Positions 5,766 through 8,099 of a DNA stretch of 8,099 nucleotides are shown here, piece by piece. The stretch comes from DATLAN01 sp035527455 (GTDB taxonomy: Bacteria; Planctomycetota; Planctomycetia; Pirellulales; Thermoguttaceae): assembly GCA_035527455.1 (NCBI GenBank), contig DATLAN010000470.1:1-8099 (forward strand), given 5' to 3'. A program made the position numbers and the translations under genes. The notes under the pieces are model-generated. The model had not been told where the DNA came from and ran no database searches. It saw nothing but the letters and a program-made list of their open reading frames with translations. Every line of letters begins with the position of its first letter. Position 1 is the first letter of the stretch.

Positions 5766-7076
5766 ATGAAGTCGTCAATCGCGATTTTGGTAATTTTGAC
5801 CGGCTTGCTGAGCTGGTCGACGTTGGCCCTGGCCCAAAATGCTCGGACAGGTCCGAGCGGCGGCCAGGTCGACCCCTTGAGCTCCGACCCCACTGATCCG
5901 TCGAACATCTTGCAGGAAATCCAGCAGATGGATGCTCGAAGGGAAGCCCTGTTTCCAACGTCCCCCCTGGGGGGACTCCGCGATCGCACAAATCGGGCGA
6001 AGCAAATCATCTACGAAGCCACGGGCTTCAAGCTGGGTTTGGTCCTTCAAAATGTCGGCCAGGGGCTGTCCGAAGTGCTCCCCGGGAAGGCCGATATAGG
6101 AACGACGACGGACCTGGATTTCGTTGTGAAACGGGAACTGATTAACAAGGGAAAGCCGAACCACGGGGGTGTGTACTACCAGCTTCAAGGTCGCTGGGAT
6201 TATGGAACTACGGGGCCCCAGGACCTCGGGTTTTCTAGTTTGGCCAGCGCGGGCGGCACGGCCAATTCTTGGTCCGCGTATACGCCGACGTTTCTTTCCA
6301 GGAACCTCTATTGGCAACATGGCAGCAAAGAAGCCGGTTGGGCCTATCGCGTCGGCAAGATCACGCCTGACGCCACCCTATTGACCTCTGCCCACATCAG
6401 CCCCGTCACGACGTTTCTCCCCAATGTGGGCACCGGTCTATTTACGGCCGGGTTCCCAGATTCGGGACTAGGCATGGTGGGCGCTTGGTTCCCAAACGAT
6501 CGCATTGTAGTGGGGGGGCTGGTTTCCGATGCCAATGCCAACCGCTTTAACTTCGGTGATGTCGGCGCCGGCGACTACTACAAGGCGTTGGAGTTGGGGA
6601 TCAAGATCGCTCCCAGAACTCAGAAGGCGGGTTATTCCAAGTTTGATGTCTGGCACAACGACGGTACCAAAAACGAAGACCCGATAAACGGCAGCACGGG
6701 CCGCGAAGGCTGGGGGTTCGCCATGAAGATCGAACAGGAACTGACGAGTGACGGGCGGGCAGTCGGCATCTTCAGGTATGGGAAGAGCTACGACGACTCC
6801 GCGCTCTACAAACAACAAGCTGGGTTGTCTTTTGTGTTGTATGACCCGTTCGATCCAATCCGCATTGAACACGATCTCGTCGGGGTCGCCTTCAACTGGG
6901 TCGAATCCGTGGTCCCCGGATCTCGGGATGAGTACAACTTTGAGGCCTTTTACCGGTTCCCAATTTTCCCCGTCGTGGATGCGACCCTGAGCTACCAGTC
7001 GATCATCCACCCAGCCTTCACCACCTCGATCGATCATTCCTCCGCGTTCAGCTTTAGATTGCGGACGACGTACTGA
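5766..7076 (+). CDS. OprB-like carbohydrate-selective porin
   Basis: This is an outer-membrane beta-barrel porin of 436 residues, normal for OprB. It forms a diffusion channel for small hydrophilic solutes, classically sugars. The signal peptide MKSSIAILVILTGLLSWST ends in LALA before Gln-Asn. The mature protein shows alternating polar and aromatic strands with Gly/Asn/Asp turns, for example GVYYQLQGRWDYG and ALELGIKIAPR, the OprB-type tail YNFEAFYRFPIFPVVDATLS, and a C-terminal strand ending FRLRTTY with a terminal aromatic residue, as needed for outer-membrane assembly. Start: the G-run at 5750-5755 is too close to ATG 5757 and suits ATG 5766, which also gives a standard signal peptide; the longer form would add only MAI. 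It lies 92 bases after the AcnX small subunit and probably serves the same pathway as uptake channel. No inner-membrane transporter accompanies it in the window. Confidence 0.82.
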   Translation: MKSSIAILVILTGLLSWSTLALAQNARTGPSGGQVDPLSSDPTDPSNILQEIQQMDARREALFPTSPLGGLRDRTNRAKQIIYEATGFKLGLVLQNVGQGLSEVLPGKADIGTTTDLDFVVKRELINKGKPNHGGVYYQLQGRWDYGTTGPQDLGFSSLASAGGTANSWSAYTPTFLSRNLYWQHGSKEAGWAYRVGKITPDATLLTSAHISPVTTFLPNVGTGLFTAGFPDSGLGMVGAWFPNDRIVVGGLVSDANANRFNFGDVGAGDYYKALELGIKIAPRTQKAGYSKFDVWHNDGTKNEDPINGSTGREGWGFAMKIEQELTSDGRAVGIFRYGKSYDDSALYKQQAGLSFVLYDPFDPIRIEHDLVGVAFNWVESVVPGSRDEYNFEAFYRFPIFPVVDATLSYQSIIHPAFTTSIDHSSAFSFRLRTTY

Positions 7077-7242
7077 GCCTTAAGCGGGAAGGGCGGCTCG
7101 CTAAGTGAGACGGGATAAGCCGAGATAAAGGTCGGAAGCGTGGCGCCGAGGAAGCGCATGTGATGCGGCCCCGGGGGAGGGGAGAGCATGCAACGAGTTA
7201 CATCGTTTTGTGCGCTTTATTTTGCGTGTGTGTACCGAAACC
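7077..7242. other. Convergent intergenic region without a convincing gene
   Basis: This lies between the porin stop and the zinc-ribbon fragment. A five-pair stem (GAGCC 7075-7079 with GGCTC 7095-7099) overlaps the porin stop but has no T-tract, so no clear terminator is seen. Just beyond the right end, CCGGATG and CATCCGG around one base form a small dyad in 7247-7261. A G-rich run at 7173-7183 precedes a 36-codon frame beginning at 7188 that I do not consider a gene. Confidence 0.4.
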
Positions 7243-7381
7243 TCATCCGGATGCCATCCGGCCTGGCTGGACTGCACCACCAATACGTCTGGATATGATT
7301 TTCGGAAAGGACAGGACATGCCCTTGCGGTCCGAAAGTGGTGGCACACCTTAAACACTCAAAAGTTTGCGCGCCGCGCGCA
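7243..7381 (-). pseudogene. Fragment of a small zinc-ribbon protein, cut by the MITE
   Basis: Reading leftwards from 7381, the frame gives ARGAQTFECLRCATTF and continues to a stop at 7245-7243, 45 residues in all. TFECLRC with a basic or polar tail resembles the second Cys pair of small rhizobial zinc-ribbon proteins (usual form: a first CxxC, ~25 residues, then RTFECxxC). The first Cys pair should lie to the right, where the 84-bp element 7382-7465 now sits, and is gone. The frame continues into the element, whose inverted repeat supplies an ATG (7386-7384) and a TTG (7461-7459), so a chimeric peptide could still be made. The family assignment is from memory and tentative; the interruption is visible. 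Confidence 0.4.
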
Positions 7382-7465
7382 GGCATTGTCAGACAAACCT
7401 GAGCTGGCCTGAACGCCTCAGACCAGCACCCTTCGCAGGCCCGTTCAGGTTTGTCTGACAATGCC
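7382..7465. mobile_element. 84-bp MITE-like element derived from the IS of copy A
   Basis: The ends are perfect 21-base inverted repeats (7382-7402 and 7445-7465, outer bases GGCATTGTCAGA). The inner 60 bases 7406-7465 match the IS right end at 792-851 at 57 of 60 positions, including the GGCCTGA that contains the transposase stop codon there. So the left terminus has been joined almost directly to the last bases of the transposase gene, a nonautonomous internal-deletion derivative. No exact target duplication is seen: the eight bases on the left end in CGCGCA, those on the right begin CTCTAG. As RNA it would fold into a 21-pair stem with internal hairpins. It ends two bases from the stop codon of the membrane-protein gene and may act as its transcript end. 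Confidence 0.75.
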
Positions 7466-7467
7466 CT

Positions 7468-8049
7468 CTAGCGCCCTGCGTGCGCAGGCGTTGCTGAAAT
7501 GACAGCGTTCGACTCAAGGTGATGATGCCGGATGCCGCGATATGCGGCGGCAATTCCGTAGAAATAAATCATTATGCCGATGAGCTGCCCCGCAAGCCAA
7601 ACGTCCTTCCCCGTCTCGACAGGTGCGAAGTAGAAGTTGGGCCAGATTAGATTACATACGACATAGCCCACAGCCATGTAGACGGTTGCACCCAGAAGCC
7701 CCGCGAGACACAGACCGGGAGCCATTCGTTCACTGCCAGAGACAGCGATAGCCGAACCGGCGCGCGGCAAAACGATGTAGCAGAGCCCGATAGCAACCAT
7801 GCCGAGACCACCGGTTTTCAGCGTGTATTCCATCAGGACCGCCGGGCAGCCCCACCACAGGGTCATGTTCTTGAGGAACGCAGGGCCGACATCACCGGCT
7901 ACCGCGCCGTGGATGTAGTGCAGTATCGGGATGAAACCGAGGGCAAACCCAAGTACGAACAGCCCCAGACCCCAACGGGTGAATTTCGATCCAAGTTCGG
8001 CAGGCATCACGTTGCCTCGGCCGGCCATGGTCTCAGTTGCGTTGCTCAT
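7468..8049 (-). CDS. Four-helix inner-membrane protein of unknown function
   Basis: A 193-residue protein starting MSNATETMAGRGNVMPAELG. Start ATG 8049 has AGGGAAG five bases upstream, a clear RBS. Four hydrophobic segments are seen: about 26-47 (WGLGLFVLGFALGFIPILHY), 79-96, 109-137 and 149-171. The loop between the first two carries LWWGCPAV, and the third ends in NLIWPNFYFAPVETGK. The basic tail RGIRHHHLE suggests a cytoplasmic C-terminus, with the polar N-terminus also cytoplasmic. No catalytic or transporter motif is recognised. The leader is too polar for a signal peptide. It is convergent with the porin and unlikely to belong to the AcnX unit. The stop codon TAG (7470-7468) lies two bases from the MITE, so the last residues may have been altered by that insertion. 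Confidence 0.75.
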   Translation of the reverse strand: MSNATETMAGRGNVMPAELGSKFTRWGLGLFVLGFALGFIPILHYIHGAVAGDVGPAFLKNMTLWWGCPAVLMEYTLKTGGLGMVAIGLCYIVLPRAGSAIAVSGSERMAPGLCLAGLLGATVYMAVGYVVCNLIWPNFYFAPVETGKDVWLAGQLIGIMIYFYGIAAAYRGIRHHHLESNAVISATPAHAGR

Positions 8050-8066
8050 GATTCTTCCCTTTCGGA

Positions 8067-8099
8067 TTAGGCTCCGGACTCATAATCAGCAGCACGCTG
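8067..8099 (-). CDS. Possible 3' end of an upstream gene (window edge)
   Basis: From the right edge the minus strand reads QRAADYESGA and then TAA (8069-8067), 17 bases before the membrane-protein start. The spacing is that of an operon partner, and the membrane gene's RBS lies in the gap. Ten codons are too few to be sure that this frame is coding. Confidence 0.25.
   Translation of the reverse strand, partial: QRAADYESGA

Noticed and set aside
7075..7099. Possible terminator after the porin gene
   Set aside because: The stem has only five pairs, a 15-base loop and no T-tract.
7188..7298. 36-codon frame after a G-rich, RBS-like run (starts MQRVTSFCALYF)
   Set aside because: The spacing to the purine run is good, but the peptide resembles nothing I know, it overlaps the zinc-ribbon fragment on the other strand, and it is short enough to arise by chance.
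7160..7402. Plus-strand frame with a CPCG...H...C pattern like a SEC-C zinc motif
   Set aside because: The Cys spacing does not fit SEC-C, and the same bases on the minus strand give the better TFECLRC zinc-ribbon match.
1..8099. CRISPR array, tRNA or rRNA genes
   Set aside because: No regularly spaced repeats, tRNA cloverleaf or rRNA-like sequence was found on either strand.

Overview
The window looks like accessory DNA from an alphaproteobacterium, probably a member of the Rhizobiales. The reasons are moderately high GC, an AraC-family regulator whose N-terminal half reads like those common in bradyrhizobia, an OprB-like carbohydrate porin, and the decayed insertion-sequence (IS) ends and small zinc-ribbon fragment that litter rhizobial accessory regions. 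This assignment is by recognition only; no search was run.

Left part (1-1050). A charged, helical protein runs off the left edge on the minus strand. Divergent from it is a 60-residue hypothetical gene with a good ribosome-binding site (RBS), followed by a hairpin and a clear rho-independent terminator at 532-562. Then come transposon remains: the last ~50 codons of a DDE transposase (probably IS6 family), its terminal inverted repeat ending at 851, and a second related IS end at 1038-1049.

Central part (1051-7076). A minus-strand AraC/XylS regulator stands back to back with a rightward gene set: a patatin-like lipase with a lipoprotein signal, a two-subunit aconitase X (AcnX large and small subunits), and an OprB-like outer-membrane porin. 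Between the regulator and the lipase lies the inverted, frameshifted 3' end of a second patatin gene.

The unusual feature is that the AcnX large subunit begins with a twin-arginine (Tat) signal and a ~70-residue linker, while known AcnX enzymes are cytoplasmic. The small subunit has no signal of its own. An internal ATG with a near-perfect Shine-Dalgarno sequence just after the signal could also give a signal-less form. Lipoprotein lipase, Tat-exported dehydratase and porin together suggest a cell-envelope pathway: the porin admits a small substrate, the patatin protein may release one from an ester or lipid, and the AcnX complex dehydrates a hydroxy-acid. No gene for the known AcnX pathways (hydroxyproline or mevalonate) is present, so the substrate is open.

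Right part (7077-8099). A convergent gap holds a zinc-ribbon gene fragment cut by an 84-bp MITE-like element, which has 21-bp perfect inverted repeats and shares its inner 60 bp with the IS end at 792-851. Two bases further on is the stop codon of a minus-strand four-helix membrane protein. The related IS ends on both sides make the AraC-patatin-AcnX-porin block look like a transposon-delivered module.
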